64,000 bases of DNA from Camellia lanceoleosa (GCA_025200525.1 CM045760.1:48689932-48753931), one strand, 5' to 3'; counted from the first letter of the stretch, positions 36,259 to 49,059 are shown. Translations and numbers: made by a program. The notes: generated from the letters alone by a model not told the origin.

Positions 36259-36720
36259 CACTACCAGAAAATATACTTTTTGCGATCGCTACAAATCATT
36301 GTAAAAGATAGAAATGCAGTTGCAAAAGACTTTTTGCGATGGCTATGCGACGACAAATGGAAGACGCAAATGTAGGGGTGACAAATATTTTTCACAACAG
36401 TAATGTAGCAGTTACAAATTATTGTCACCTAACCTACTTATTGCGTTTGCAATTTTATCGTAGAAAAAAAAAATAAAAAATAAAAAAATAAAAAATAATA
36501 AAAATAAAAAATGCTTACTATGTTTTAGCGACCATCTTGTTATCGTTGCAAATAGTTTTCGCAAATAATTATTTATTATAAAAGTTATATATGCATTTGT
36601 TACAACAAAAATATCAATAAAGAAGAGAATCAATCAATTGCTAGAAAATAATCGTATACGGCCAAATGAATTCAAAAGGAATATGGAAAACAACAATTTA
36701 TGACGCTTTTAAGTTTAAAA
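36259..36720 (+). mobile_element. One end of a CACTA (En/Spm) transposon
   Basis: CACTACCAGAAAATATAC is the characteristic CACTA terminus. It is followed by subterminal words such as TTTTTGCGATCGCTACAAAT and GACGACAAATGGAAGACGCA, typical of this superfamily. No matching inverted terminus (TTTTCTGGTAGTG) was found to the right, so it is a fragment. The right limit is approximate. Confidence 0.65.
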
Positions 36721-36822
36721 TATAAAGTCAATATTACTGCAGCTGATATTTTCCAAAGGGTGTGTGTCTTGGTGCAAGATTTTCGTCAAATAAATCAAAG
36801 GGTGGACTTACAACATGTGATG

Positions 36823-37014
36823 TGTTAGTTTATATATATAGTTATATATTGTTGATTGGTAGTGATTATCATACCTGCCATATTTAGTGTGTGTGTGATT
36901 GATACACCTTCCTACTTAGTGTACATTCTCTCCTCCTATAAATATAGGAGTCATAGTACTTGATTCTATACAATAACATATCTAGAGTTTTACTTTTCTC
37001 TCTACATTATTTCA
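36823..37014 (+). mobile_element. 5' LTR of a short-LTR Ty1/copia element
   Basis: About 190 bp from TGTTAGTTTATATATATAG to TTATTTCA, with a TATA-like CCTATAAATATAGGAG at about 36936. It is followed at 37018 by a primer-site-like TGGTATTTGAGC. The short LTR, this primer site and the following gag fit the Ale/Retrofit type of copia elements. The precise left end could be a few bases earlier. Confidence 0.65.
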
Positions 37015-37017
37015 TCA

Positions 37018-37029
37018 TGGTATTTGAGC
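37018..37029 (+). other. Copia primer binding site (degenerate initiator tRNA-Met)
   Basis: TGGTATTTGAGC differs from the usual TGGTATCAGAGC at two positions, both C/T or A/T changes in the middle. Confidence 0.6.
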
Positions 37030-37706
37030 AATAAATTTTGTCCTCACTTTTTTCTTTTGTTCATCACCAGAATACGTCATGCTATTTCTGGTTCTTCATT
37101 TTGGGTACTGATTACACATTGTCAGGCTACCCCGTTCAATATTTTTCTTCCAACCATACCATCATCTTTTTCAGAATCTCCTTACGATTCCAACGCCACC
37201 ACACCCATTGTCAAAGGGCCTCTCATGCGCCACCTCTGTCGCCGCGCATTACTGTCTTCCGTTGCCACTCACCAACGTGCCTCCACACATGTCTCTGTGA
37301 TCGTTGACATCAGCCCTCAGCCGCCGCTCCATGCTAAGCCAACTGAGCCAACTATCGTCATCCTCTTGTTAACCTACGTTGCGCACCCTTACTAATGTGC
37401 GTCGTGCCGCTATTGCGCCACTTTGTCACCTCTTCGCTAACGCTAACTCGCCTCTCTTGTTGGCGTCGGCCGCCTCTCATCACGATGTTAGCCGGCCTCT
37501 CACATCGACGTCAACCCTAGTTTGGCCCACTTCTTGTTTTGGGCTATTTTCACTCATTTTTGGACTGTATTTTGTTTGGTTTGGTCACCTATCCACCTAT
37601 TTTCGCCCTTCCCAACTCATTGGTATGCTCTATTTTTGTCAATTTTTCCACCAAAGTGCTATTTTTATTTTTTTATTTTATTATTTTTAGAGAATTCCAC
37701 ACCATC
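37030..37706 (+). other. Leader between copia primer site and gag
   Basis: About 680 bp without a recognisable domain. A central part (37200-37500) is GC-richer than its surroundings, with CGCC and CTCAC-rich words. Open frames here are short and overlapping, and I assign no product. Confidence 0.5.
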
Positions 37707-38589
37707 ATGGATCGATCCGACTCTGTTCATCCTATTTCTGTAATTCTTGATGGATCTAATTATGTTCTCTGCGCCTAAGCCATGTCTGGATTACTCAAAG
37801 GTCAAAAATTATGGCACATTATTACTGGGGATATGCCTAAAGCTACAAACGGGGCTGAGGAAACTGCAGCCAATTTTGCCGATCACTTGAAAGATTGGGA
37901 CAACAAAAATTATCAGATCATTACTTAGTTTCGCAATACCTCTGTCATATCTATTAGTCTGAAGTTCGGTTGCTTTCAACTTGACCCAATTGTTACCTCT
38001 GCTAAAGATATTTGGGACTTTCTCAAAGAATGATATCAAACTACTAGACTTGCATATCAGTATCAGCTTTAGAGTCACCTTCATCGCATGCGACAGGAGC
38101 CTGGTCAGTCTATTAATGATTTTTTGTCTCAAATATATTCTGTCTGGGTTCAACTTGCCCTTTTTGAACCTACCTGGCCTTTTCCTAAAGATGCTGCTTT
38201 ATTTTTGAGTATCGCAATCAGTAGCAGTTGGTTCAGTTTCTCATGGCTCCCACCCCTCATTTTGAGCCTGTATGTGCATCTCTCCTATATCACACTCCCT
38301 TTCCTTCTCTTGAGTAAGCTATATTTGAGCTTCTATCTGAGGAAACTCGTATTGGTCTTTCCTCTACTCCACATACGGACTCCGATCTAGCCACTCCTTA
38401 GATACGGAGTTCCTCTTCTCTCCCACAAACTCCTCAGTGCAGTTATTGTCAAAATTGTAGGCTCCACTCTGCTTATCTTTTGGTTCATTGTTCAGTCAAG
38501 TCTTGCCGCTACTGCAACAAAACTGCCCCCCGGCCATCTCCAGCAAGATTGTTTTTGCAAGCCATCAAGTGTATCCTCTACTGGACCAT
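37707..38589 (+). pseudogene. gag: Copia gag (UBN2-type), decayed and truncated
   Basis: It opens at ATG 37707 (MDRSDSVHPISVILDGSNYV). The frame carries LLKGQKLWHIITGDMPKA, DWDNKNYQIIT, HRMRQEPGQSINDFLSQIYS and, after a frameshift near 38200-38400, a zinc-knuckle-like CRYCNKTAP. Stops fall at glutamine, tryptophan and arginine positions of the family. The element is cut at 38590 by element B. Its pol part would lie beyond B's far end, outside the window. Confidence 0.8.
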
Positions 38590-39020
38590 TGTAGACACCC
38601 CATTTTGACCACCCTTATGACTTGGACGTCATCGTTTGCACACCCAATGATGAGTGTATATGCTTGTCAAGTGCTTGAAGTCCTTAGCGGAGTGCCTCAG
38701 CTTTGAGTCCTTCAAACCTTACACCCCTATAGTCTTATTTTTTGGACCAAAACTAGAGATTTTCAAGCCTGCAACTTTTTGTGGCCTGCCGGCCCCTTTT
38801 ATTGGCTACCGGCTATTGCTTCTAGTTGCCCGCCACTGATGTGGCCTGCCAGCCACCAATGTGTTTTGTAGATATTTTTTTGCCAGCTGTGCCAGCTGTT
38901 GGTACAGATGCATGTACCATCCTACACGTGTATGTCTTGATATTTCTGAGGGAGTTGCTTGGTTTTCTATATATAGGAGACCTTCCCTTCTATTTTTAAG
39001 GTTGGAATTTTTAGAGCAAA

Positions 39021-39081
<61 letters not shown>

Positions 39082-41885
39082 GAAATTTCGTAGCTTTTTG
39101 CAAGCTTTTGCTTATACACTCTTAACCAAACCTCTCCATCTTTGAGCTGAGGTACCTCTGAGCCTTGTTTGAGCTTTTGAGGGTGTGTTTGTCTTGATTT
39201 GTTGCCTAGAATTGGTTCTTCTCTTCAAGAGGTATAAAGCTTTGTCTCTATTCTTCCTTTATTTACTCTTTTTACTTATTGTTTTCCAACTATTTTTGGG
39301 CTATATAAACACTGTATTTTTGGGCTGAAACTTGGGTTTTAAGGCCAATAAAGGTTAAGAGGTGGTTCACCCTTCTTTACACCTTGCTCTCAAGGCCTTT
39401 ACCCTTGTGTTTCCCACCTTTACACTACCTTTTTTTTGAGATTTTAATGACCGATTTTCAGAGTTATTTCAGTGGCTAAAATCATGGTTTGAAGTCCAAA
39501 ATTGGAGAGGTTAGCCTTCCCTCCTTGTGTCTTGCTTACTATGATCTATGTTTTAGCTTATTATTTTAGCTATTTTTGTCTTAATTCCAACATTTTTTGG
39601 ACTTATTTAGCACTGTTTTAGGTTTATTTTTTAAGTGTTCATTGCATTTGAGCCTTATATTGCATGCTTATAATGTAATTGTCCTCATAAGTTTGGTGTT
39701 TTAGACCTTAGACACCACCTTATTTGAGTTGATTACATTTATTTAGTGTTTTTCCATACTTGTTTTCACTCCTAGTCACTTCTGCAACCTCTCTCCTTTT
39801 TGGGCTTTTCCTTTGCTTTGAAAGTTGGTTCAAACTACTTTTTTGTTTAATCATGAGATTGAGGTATTGTGCTTAATGGTTTAATCCCTTTGAGGGTTCA
39901 TTACCAATGGCATGAAACTTCTCTCATGTCTAAAACAACTCTTGGTTTGATGCTTCTTTCCATTAGAGGACTTAAAGCTCACCTTTGGACTTAATTTACT
40001 AAGGAATGATTGGTAATTAAAATGGAGTAATAAAATGAGAACTAAAAATGATGCAAGATAATAACTTAGTTAGGGTTCAATTGGGCGTTAATTGAATCCT
40101 TGAGTCTTGAATCGTTTCATACGTATTAGTGATGTAAACGGTTCAAGAGTCATTGTCGACCACTTCCCTTGATTAATCCATGATAGGGAGGAGGTTTGAG
40201 AGTCTTTTATTGTTGCATTTATTGAACTTGCACACTTTGGTTCATAGGCCATCATGCAACGAAATTGCATCGATTAATGGTTTGGGAATCAAATTTACTA
40301 CTCCTTTGAGCTGTTTAATAATAAGGAGGGGTAAGTTGTGCAAACAACCCTTGAGAATACCCTGTGCGTGCTCTGTTTGCTCTCTGTTACAACAGGAAAA
40401 ACCAGGCATCCGTGGCCGGCAAGCCACTTTTTGTGGACGGCAGACCATCATTTGTGGCCAGCAGGCCACCACTTCTAGCCTGCCAGCCACCTGTGCAAAA
40501 TCTTGCAATGTACTTTTGAAACAGAATAGAATTGGTTTTGAGGTAGAAAACAGTACAAGAGTTCAATTGTGCAACAGAGGCATTTTGCAATAAAAATAGT
40601 GGCTTTTTCGGGTGGAAAGTCCACACATGCATTAGCATTCATCATTTCCTAAGGAAGAGTAATTAGAGTAGTTAATTTGGCTACTTCGTTTTGTAATTAA
40701 TTAGTTAGCTGGAATAGTTAATTAATTCGGTTTATAATAATTAGTTAAGTAGTTTAGCTAAGTTATTCATTTGGGTTTGTAATAATTACTTAATTAACTT
40801 AGCTTTAATTAGTTAGCTAGTTAGTTCATTCGGATCCTCCTGTGTGAGGGCGCAATGTTGTAATAATGTGCATGTCTTCCAACCCCACGTCTTTCTCCCT
40901 TTTATTTACTAGCTTATGATGGTTAGTTTAGAGTATCATGTTTTGTTCAGCATACTTCATGCCTTGCATTCACTTGTCTTGCATGCACCGAGGCTTAGTT
41001 TATCATTCTAACTTGCAGTGTTATTTAAATACTTCTTTGAATACGTGTTTAGATCGCAGGCTATCAAATTGATTCATATGCTATAGTAGTAAGCTGAGCC
41101 TAGTAATTGCATATCGCATGTATTGCATTACTAATATTGCATAGTTAGGATCATGCATATTTTCTAGCTCTTTTGCTTGTTTTGGCTTGCCTCGGAGTAC
41201 TAGGTGAACATTTTTGTGCTTTAGCATAATGCATGAATGTGATTGTTGTCTAGCATGTTCACCATGAGGCTAATTACTTAAATGATAAACTGTTTGAATG
41301 CCTGTGAATGAAGGCTAATTACTTGAATTGGAATAATCTAAGTAATGTTCATATGCGATCACTTTTTCAAGTGGTACATATTCAAAACAATTTTCAAAAC
41401 AATCATGAATCAAGTAATCCAATTCTTGCAAATTAGTCTATACTTGTGTGTGTGCGCATCACATAGTAATACTAGCCTAATAAGGGGAACAAGAGCATAT
41501 AATGTAAATAAGATTCACATCATGGTTAGTAAAGGCCGATCTTTGATCGGGCCAACGGGGATGCTCAATTCGTGACATTCTCTTCTCATACCTAAGTTCC
41601 CGAGTCGAGACAATCTTGGTGATGACGGACACGTGGCCTTTGGCACTAGTCATGGGTTTCCTAAATTTTTCAAAAATATTTAGGTGGCGACTTTGTATCT
41701 GGTAAAGTAGTCCAATTTTGGCATTTTTGATTCCAAATTGATTTTCCAAAAGATTTGTCAGATTTGGACTCTTTGGTATTTATCTATTTCACATTGCACT
41801 TGTGAGATTAGATTCAGAACCACAGGAGTCCGATACTGTAGGGCTTATTTGTCTTCCAAGAGGGGGCACGAAAAGTCGAGCTATA
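38590..41885 (+). mobile_element. Element B 5' LTR
   Basis: 3.3 kb, from TGTAGACACCCCATTTTGAC to GTCGAGCTATA (the expected terminal CA has become TA). A TATA-like CTATATATAGGAG is at about 38968. The CTTCAAGAGGTATAAAGC segment at about 39221 and the last 950 bp are shared with the fragments at 1-1738. It contains GTGGCCGGCAAGCCAC-type repeats near 38780-38860 and 40410-40495. Confidence 0.88.
39023..39079. repeat. (CT)n microsatellite in the element B LTR
   Basis: A nearly uninterrupted CT run just downstream of the TATA-like element. Element A has the same type of run at the equivalent place. Confidence 0.95.
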
Positions 41886-41890
41886 GTTTC

Positions 41891-41909
41891 TGACAACTCT
41901 GCTGAGGAC
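41891..41909 (+). other. Element B primer binding site, decayed
   Basis: TGACAACTCTGCTGAGGAC aligns with element A's TGGCGACTCCGCTGGGGAT. Four of the five differences are G-to-A or C-to-T relative to A. Confidence 0.75.
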
Positions 41910-42862
41910 TTAGAGAACTTGACTCAAACTTCATGATGTGAAATTTTATCTACATTTATATGTTTCTTTGCATTGATTTTTCATTGGTGTGCTTAGGTCA
42001 ATGTGTTTGCCATCTGCTATTCTTAGACGATTTGTCGGAGGCTTGCCTAAAAGCTTGCAAAAGGCTGACCGGTCACGAGCTTTGCTGTGATGGGAAAACA
42101 ACCCTTGGATCTGGACTACCACTGTACCGTTTGATCCTCCTTTCACTTCTTGGTGTTAGGAGTGAGAGGTATATTAGGTAGTCTTACTGAGGTACCCTTC
42201 TAACCATTCGGCGTAGTTACATATCGAAAAGCCATAGAGACTGTTCCAAACTAGGACAGGATGCTCATCCAAATACAGGATTACGTGAAACTGCTTTTTT
42301 TCAATAGTGAACCCTAGTTCCTGACGAAACTAGGACAGGGTAACCTTACTCCCCTCATAGGAGTGTTTTGGCTCTCACTTACCTGGTATGTGCTTTATAG
42401 TGAAACTATACAGGAATGTACATATCAGTTGCTCGTTTGGTATCTGTTTTGGAGGCAAAATTCAGTGTTGAGTGCAATCCTATAGCTTTGATTACATCTG
42501 TGTTGGTAACATCATTAGTTGAGGTGCTGTTCGGTTTTTAATTACTACTTTCTTTTTGATTTATTTCTTTTTGCTAGGTAGTTTAACACCATAACTTCAG
42601 AAAGTTCGGATATCCACCAAGTACTCTAGACCAGAGTCAGAAGGCTTTGCAAAGCTGGGATTTTGTTCGGGGATAACCCGTGTTTACTTCACTTCCACCA
42701 GTTACAAGATGGAGGAGAGTTAGTTAGAGTTCATTGGTCCAGTTCTTACAACAGTCATCCCTCAATTCACCTGTATCTAGCTAAGCTCAGGGACAGTCTT
42801 CTACTTCTAGTCTAGTATGAGATCACTCACCTATTCTGATGACATAGTATCCCCCAGTCAGT
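41910..42862 (+). other. Element B 5' leader
   Basis: It aligns with 14312-15155 of element A. No coding sequence is seen. Confidence 0.65.
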
Positions 42863-44190
42863 ATGGAGGAATTGATCTATCATCTTTAGCAAATAGTTGA
42901 AACCCTATAGCAAGATGCTGCTCGTCAGGTTAAGGTCATAGCCCATCAGGCTGAGGTAATAAACATGTTACAACAATAACAACCACAGCCAACAGCAGCC
43001 TCTGCATCCCATGCACCTCCCACGAGTATCCCAGCACCTAGAGCCACTGCCCATACTACTAATTCCAAGAAAATCAGGGCAATCCAGCAGACCCGATCCC
43101 AGCACAAACCTCCAAAGCACCTGTGTATCAAACTGAGGGTCCATTTGAGTTTGAAGTTGACCCAACTGTACTCAAGGTCAACAAAATGGAGAAGCTATTC
43201 AAGAGAGCACAAGATGTTAACTCCATCCTAGACATAGAGGACGGGTATATCGACTCTATAGTGACACTGCCAGATCAGTTCAAAATGTTGCACATCGAAT
43301 GATTCGATGGCTTCGGAGATCCCATGGTTAGTCTATGGTTGTTTTCAGACATCTCGCGGCCGATGGGCCTGACCAGATTGCAGAAGCTGTTTTTCTTTGG
43401 CCGTACCATGTCTGGTATAGCGGTCATTTGGTATGCGAAGTTAGAGGATTCTATTAAGCAAAATTAGAAGGAAAAGGCCGAGGCCTTTATTGCTCAGCAC
43501 TCGTATAACACACAAATCGAGGTCACAACTTGTGATCTCGAGGCAATATGCCAAGAGCCGATAGAGGGCTTCTCAAAATTTGTGACGAGCTGGAGGGCTA
43601 AGGCTTCAATGATGACCACAAGGCTTTCCGAAAAGGATCAGATAAGGATAGTAGTCTGTAATCTACACAGGAAGTTGTTACAGAAGATGATGTCCTACCT
43701 CTGTTCACATTCACTAAGCTCTATAAGATGGGAGTGCAGCTTGAAGACGCTATGAAATAAGGGCTGATTACAAATGAGAAAAAGCAGGCAAGAAGGCCTT
43801 TTGTGCACGGTTCCAATGCTGCTACCAGTGGTAGCACAGCTACGAGGCCGTCAGATATGAGCGTTGTCACCACCAGAACCAAGACTGCCAATCCCTTTGC
43901 CAACACAGCTCCACAAACTTTAGCCAATCCTATCCGTTCCTAGAGGACCTTTACCTAACTCTACATGACCTTGTCTCAAGCCATGAAAGTGTTAGTCAAA
44001 AAAGGGCACCTCAAACCATTAGAGCCTTGCCCACTGTGTGATCCTCTTCCACCTAAACATAATCCGACAAAATACTGCGCGTTTTACCAGAAGGCATGGT
44101 CATGATACCAACCAATGCTTCCGACTGCTTCATGAGATTCAAGACCTCATTGACAACAAAGTGATCGCAGCACCCCAGAAACCAAATGTA
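42863..44190 (+). pseudogene. gag: Tat gag, heavily decayed (element B)
   Basis: It starts at ATG 42863 and aligns with element A's gag. The block FEFEVDPTVLKVNKMEKLFK lies near 43150, NTQIEVTTCDLEA near 43510, KASMMTTRLSEKDQIRIVV near 43600, and the knuckle-like GHDTNQCFRLLHEIQDLIDN near 44100. Stops include TAG at 43465-43467 where A has TGG and TAA at 43758-43760 where A has CAA. Frameshifts occur after about 43690. It has no coding capacity. Confidence 0.82.
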
Positions 44191-45365
44191 ACTACAAACC
44201 CAATCCTGGCCCACAATCAAGTTCCTCCGCCTCAAAATTTAAACCTAATCCGTACACTGGCCATCCCCTACGACCCCAACATATACATTACCCCTTCCCA
44301 CCTACCAAGACCGACATTGTTCATTCCCGAAAGCACAAATCTGTGCATGATGGACATGTCTGCATTTCAACCTAAGCCTGTGGTGGTGATAGTTATAGTA
44401 GAAGGGAGGTCGACCTTAGAGGAAGGTATGAGTCCATTGCCGGACAGTTTTGAGGACTTACCTAATGGGGTGTACAATCCAAGCTGCTACATTGTGCCGA
44501 TTGGTCAAGTCAAGCTTGAATTGATATTGCCAACTGTGATAAAGGTTAATGTAGTTAAAGAAGACGGCTCGAGCCAAGGGTTGGATGATTTAGTGGAACT
44601 CGAGGGGGATTTAGACAAACTGCAGTTCTTTGATGAACAGGATCAAGGGGATGTGTAGATTGCTGGTGCGATTTGAATGGATCAATTAACAACTCTGGGT
44701 GGCTGAGTGATGGGCTAGATAAGGAGAAAAGAACTGAAATGAAATCGGAGGAAAATGAAGCAGGAATTGCTATAGTGGTCGGAAGGGCCGATAAGAATGG
44801 AAAGTTATCGAAGAACGTCGGCATGGAAAATTCAGCTCAATAACTAGGCGCTGTGAGCACTGTGGACATAGAACAAGAAGTTGCACTGAAGCAATTTGAA
44901 CAAGAGAGAGTTGAAGACAACCAGGAAGCTGTAATGGCCTAACACCTTGTGGGGGAAACCTGTGATGTGAGGGTAATACAAATGGAGCCGGACAACTGTT
45001 TGTCGGCTGCTGAAGGTGTATGGTGGGACGATAACGATCTACATATAGCCCACACCAACGAAGACTAGGGCGAGTATCTTCCAGACAACACATGGTATGC
45101 TGAAAAAATAGATCACATGACAAGAAGTGGGCGGTATTTTAAGCCACCACATTTAGATCAAGCTAAGGCATCTGGAAAAGACAGAGAAATTGAGAAACAG
45201 AAAGAGAAGCAGCTAGAAGAAGAGGCAGTGTTGAAACAACTTAACAAAATCCAAGCTAACATCTCAATTTAGGGTCTTCTCATAGCTTCCTGGGTACATC
45301 AACAAGCAGTACTGTCAGCAATGGACAAGGCTAAATTGTCCATTGACACTACCCCCGAATAGCTT
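44191..45365 (+). pseudogene. Gag-to-protease linker (element B)
   Basis: The frame that opens at 44038 stays open to 44658 after the gag knuckle and carries acidic stretches near its end. Further on there are short frames and a KQKEKQLEEE-like charged segment near 45200. I recognise no domain; it corresponds in position to the linker before protease in Tat polyproteins. Confidence 0.5.
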
Positions 45366-45977
45366 GTGGAGTTGGTCTTCCTAAATGGCGCTAGGCCAAC
45401 CCTAACCTTCTCTGATAAGAAACTGCCGCTAAAGGGCTCAGCTCATAACAAACCCTTGTACATATCTGTTGAGTGTAGGGAGAAATGGGTGCCGATGGTG
45501 TTGATAGACACCGGTTCAGCCATCAATGTCTATCCTTTCCACACAGCTTATGTAATCGGCCTTAGACTAAAAGACTTTGTGCCCACAGCCCAAGTAATTT
45601 GGCCATATGATAATACGAGCAGTGAGGTCATGTGCACGGTGCAAATCAGAGCCCAGGTGGGCCTAGCTTAGCAAGATGTCGAATTCCATGTCCTAGATGT
45701 GCCAGCTACCTTCAATTTACTATTAGGGCAGCCCTGGTTGCATTATGTGAAAGCTGTCTCCTCCACTCTCCATCAAATGTTAAAGTACCTTTATAGGACA
45801 AGAGTGGCTATTGTTTTTGGGAATTCATCTATTCACCCGTTGCCGGAGGTAACTACACCAGTGTTGGAGATCACCCATAGTGAGAAGGATGTATTCCTCT
45901 CGGGTTTTACTCTGGCTAAAGCCTGGGTAGTGCAGACCATTTTGGTCGCTAATGAGGGCATATATGTCAACGCCTAG
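45366..45977 (+). pseudogene. Aspartic protease region (element B)
   Basis: The active-site motif VLIDTGSAINVYP is at about 45498-45536, followed by a TAG at about 45669 and then the second protease signature FNLLLGQPWLH near 45715. The D-T/S-G triad is intact, but the frame is interrupted. In life it would process the polyprotein. Confidence 0.8.
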
Positions 45978-46929
45978 TCTATCTATTTCATGAATAAACT
46001 GCAGCATGTGCCATGAATGGGACTTGAAAGAAGTGACCAGAAAGGTGTCACAACATTGACAAATGTGCCACATAACCCACATGCCTTTGGTCTGGGCTAT
46101 GTACCCACTAAAGAGGATTGGATCAGGAAAGGAGAAGAAATTAGAGGCAGAGCCAAAGCTAAGCAAGTTGGGAAACACTATGAGTTCATCCACAGGCCAA
46201 TCTAGGGAACGCTGAATGGCCACTTTGTTCGGGAAAGAGAGAAGATTTCCCCTTTTACAACTTTCCTAAGCCTTGGGTGAATTCCACGAAGCAGCGTGTC
46301 CCTGGGTTCGAAATCTTCTTTAACCTGCAACTGCTAGATAGTGATACCGAGGAAAAGGTTGAACCACTGAAGCTGAACAGAGCATGGAAAGTGACTCAGA
46401 CAATAGCGAACCTGGAGTAGGGGCAGCTTTGGCTTGTCTTCTGACGGATCATGTGGCCGACTCAGAGGACTTGGAGGATAACCTTACCATCTCCATGATC
46501 GGGGAAGAACCGGGTGTGAACCTAACCGATAGCATTTTGGATGCATCAGAGGCACCATCTCTTATCTGGCAGTTGGAGGAAGACTATCTATCTAGTTCTA
46601 AGTCAGGTGATGAGCTAGAATCTAATTCTACTGAGTCTGTGGAGTCGAAATCAAATTCCAGTTCTTCTAAGTCAGGGTATAGTATTTCTGGAGGTGGTAA
46701 CCCGAATATCAAAATCTTGTCTAGGTCTTCATTCAACTTTTCTTTTAAGTCTATAACCAAAGATCTGGACCTTTTGAATGTGAACTCTGTGAATTCTATG
46801 TACTTCATTGTGCCGTTGGTTTATTGTATTGACCAAGATTTTCAGAATTTTAATAAAAATGAAGATGAAGGAATTCCTTTGGTTTTGAAAAACTTGATTA
46901 ATCGAGAGGATGAGAGGTTTGTTAAACCT
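45978..46929 (+). pseudogene. Spacer between protease and reverse transcriptase (element B)
   Basis: It includes the frames 46017-46205 (GLGYVPTKEDWIRKG, a sequence typical of Tat polyproteins) and the start of the frame 46384-47109. That frame has a serine-rich acidic block (SNSSSSKSGYSISGGG) of about 50 residues. Confidence 0.6.
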
Positions 46930-47941
46930 TGTGCTGATAAAATCATTGCTTTTAATGTGGGTGCTGAGAAGGATCCGCATCTGGTCCAAATCGAGTCCAC
47001 GTTGCCTTCGGAGGATCGCGAACGCTTAGTCGCTTTATTAAAATATTTCAAAGATGTTTTCGCGTGGTCCTACGAAGACATGCCAGGAATCGATCTTGAG
47101 ATTGTATAGCATCGGATCCCTCTTGACCCTGAGGCCTGACTGATCAAGCAGAAGTTGCGTAGAATCCGTCCGGATTGGGCATTAAAAATCAAGGAAAAGG
47201 TCTCCAAGCAGATCGAGGCAGATTTCTTATTAGTATCTGAGTATCCAACTTGGTTGGCTAACATCGTCCCAATGCTGAAAAATGATGGTAGAATCTGAGT
47301 GTGTGTGGACTTCTGGGACTTGAACAGAGCCAATCCGAAGGATGACTTTCCTCTGCCACACATTAATGAGTTAGTGGACTTCACTGCGGGCCATGCATTG
47401 CTATCCTTTATGGATGGGTTTTTTTAGTATAACCGGATTCTGATGGCGCCCGAGGACAGAGAGAAGACCGTATTTACTATGTCGTGGGGTACCTACTGCT
47501 ATCGGGCTATGCCATTTGGGTTGAAAAATGCTGGAGCTACCTATCAAGGACTGCGACCACCATTCTACATGACATGATCCACAAAGAGGTCGAGCTGTAT
47601 GTGGACGACATGATTTCCAAATCCAAAGAAAGAGAGGGTTATTACACCACCTTGAAGAAATTCTTTCAATGGATCAAAGAATATAGATTAAGGTTAAACC
47701 CGCAGAAATGCACCTTCGGCATAACGGCAAGGAAAATGTTAGGATTTTTGATCACACAGAGGGGCATCGAAGTAGATCTTTCCAAAATCAAGGCCATCCT
47801 AGAAATGCGACCACCAAGGACTAAAAAGGTGGTGCGAGGCTTTCTAGGTAAAGTGCAATTCATAAGTCGATTTATTTCCAAATTAACCTTCGCTTGTAAA
47901 CCACTATTTGGTCTCCTGAAGAAAGAGAAGAAATTCCGATA
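46930..47941 (+). pseudogene. Tat reverse transcriptase, decayed (element B)
   Basis: The protein would copy element RNA into DNA. It reads GAEKDPHLVQIESTLPSEDR, then FAWSYEDMPGID and a TAG at 47107. It continues with RRIRPDWALKIKEKV, a TGA at 47296 at a tryptophan position, DFPLPHINELVD, and a TAG at 47425 at a glutamine position. A frameshift near 47540 is followed by the catalytic LYVDDMISKSKE (about 47597) and MLGFLITQRGIEVDLSKI. A TAG at 47940 closes the block, again at a tryptophan position. Apart from point lesions, the domain is complete. Confidence 0.85.
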
Positions 47942-48464
47942 GGATGATCGATGTCAATTTGCCTTTGAGCAAGTTAAGCAGTACCTTCAAAATCCGCCTG
48001 TGTTGTCACCACTAGAGCCGGGAAAGCCTTTGATTCTGTATTTGTCAGTAATAAACACAACCATGGAATGCATGCTCGCTCAGGAATCTAAAGATAAGAT
48101 GGAGAAAGCGATCTACTACTTGAGCAAGAAAATTCTAGATTATGAGACCAACTATACTCTGTTGGAGAAAGCTTTCTTAACCTTGGTATGGGCTACCAGG
48201 AAGTTGAGGCACTACTTGTTAGCTCACTCTGTAATCCTAGTTTCGAGATTAGACCCCATCAAATATCTCTTTAAGAAACTAGTACTTACAGGTAGGCTAG
48301 CCCATTGGTTGCTTCTCCTCTCCGAATTTGATCTCAAATATGTCACCTGCAAGTCGGTCAAAGGAAGAGCTGTAGCAGAGTTCCTAGCAGATCATCTAGT
48401 AGAAAGAGATGAGGCAGTGGAATACTTGTTCCCAGATGAAGCCATTCTACAAGTTAAGGAGAAA
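47942..48464 (+). pseudogene. First RNase H (Ty3/gypsy type), element B
   Basis: It continues in the frame of the polymerase: PGKPLILYLSVINTTMECML (the first catalytic Asp of the family is replaced in this stretch), KAIYYLSKKILDYETNYTLLE (with the E of LLEKAFLTLVWATRKLRHY) and RLDPIKYLFKK. In Tat elements this domain is usually degenerate, with the second RNase H following it. Confidence 0.75.
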
Positions 48465-48900
48465 AATTGGATGATGTACTTTGACGGAGCGTCCAATCAG
48501 TACGGTTATGGGATAGATGTGTTGCTGATAGCACCTGATGATTCCTAGATACCTTTGGCTTTCAAACTCCAGTTCAAGGTGTCCAATAATGAAGCAGAAT
48601 ATGAAGGGTGTATTGCTGGTTTAGAAGCTGCCCTAGAACTAGGGGTAATAAGATTAGATATTATCGAGAACTTGAACTTAGTTGTTTCTCAAGCAAATGG
48701 AGACTGGAAAGTCAAAGAAGCAAAGATAAAGATTTATCACTAGACCCTGGATGTTCTGATTCCTAGGTTTAAAAAGTTGACTTTCACGCATCTACTGAGA
48801 GAAAATAACAGGTTCACTGATGCTCTAGCATCTTTATCTTCTATGGTAGACATCCCACTTGGAGTCCAGATGCATCCGATTATCATTGAGTAGAAATACA
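48465..48900 (+). pseudogene. Second, archaeal-type RNase H (aRH), element B
   Basis: NWMMYFDGASNQYGYGIDVL holds the first catalytic Asp. A TAG at 48546 interrupts, then FKVSNNEAEYEGCIAGLEAA holds the Glu. After a TAG at 48741, RENNRFTDALASLSS holds the last Asp. A tandem second RNase H of this type is diagnostic of the Tat lineage (Ogre, Retand, TatI-III). Confidence 0.85.
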
Positions 48901-49059
48901 TGCTGGCTTATGAAACTATTGCCGCGATAGATGAAGTGCAAGACAAAAACCCCTGGTACTACGATATTTGGAACTTCTTGGAAATGGAGATTTATCCACT
49001 AGGGGCAAATACCAAGGAAAAAAGCGAAATATAGCAAACGACCGTCCAATTTATCATCT

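Noticed and set aside
36412..36633. Minus-strand frame of 73 residues
   Set aside because: It is an artefact of an AT-rich run inside the CACTA fragment.
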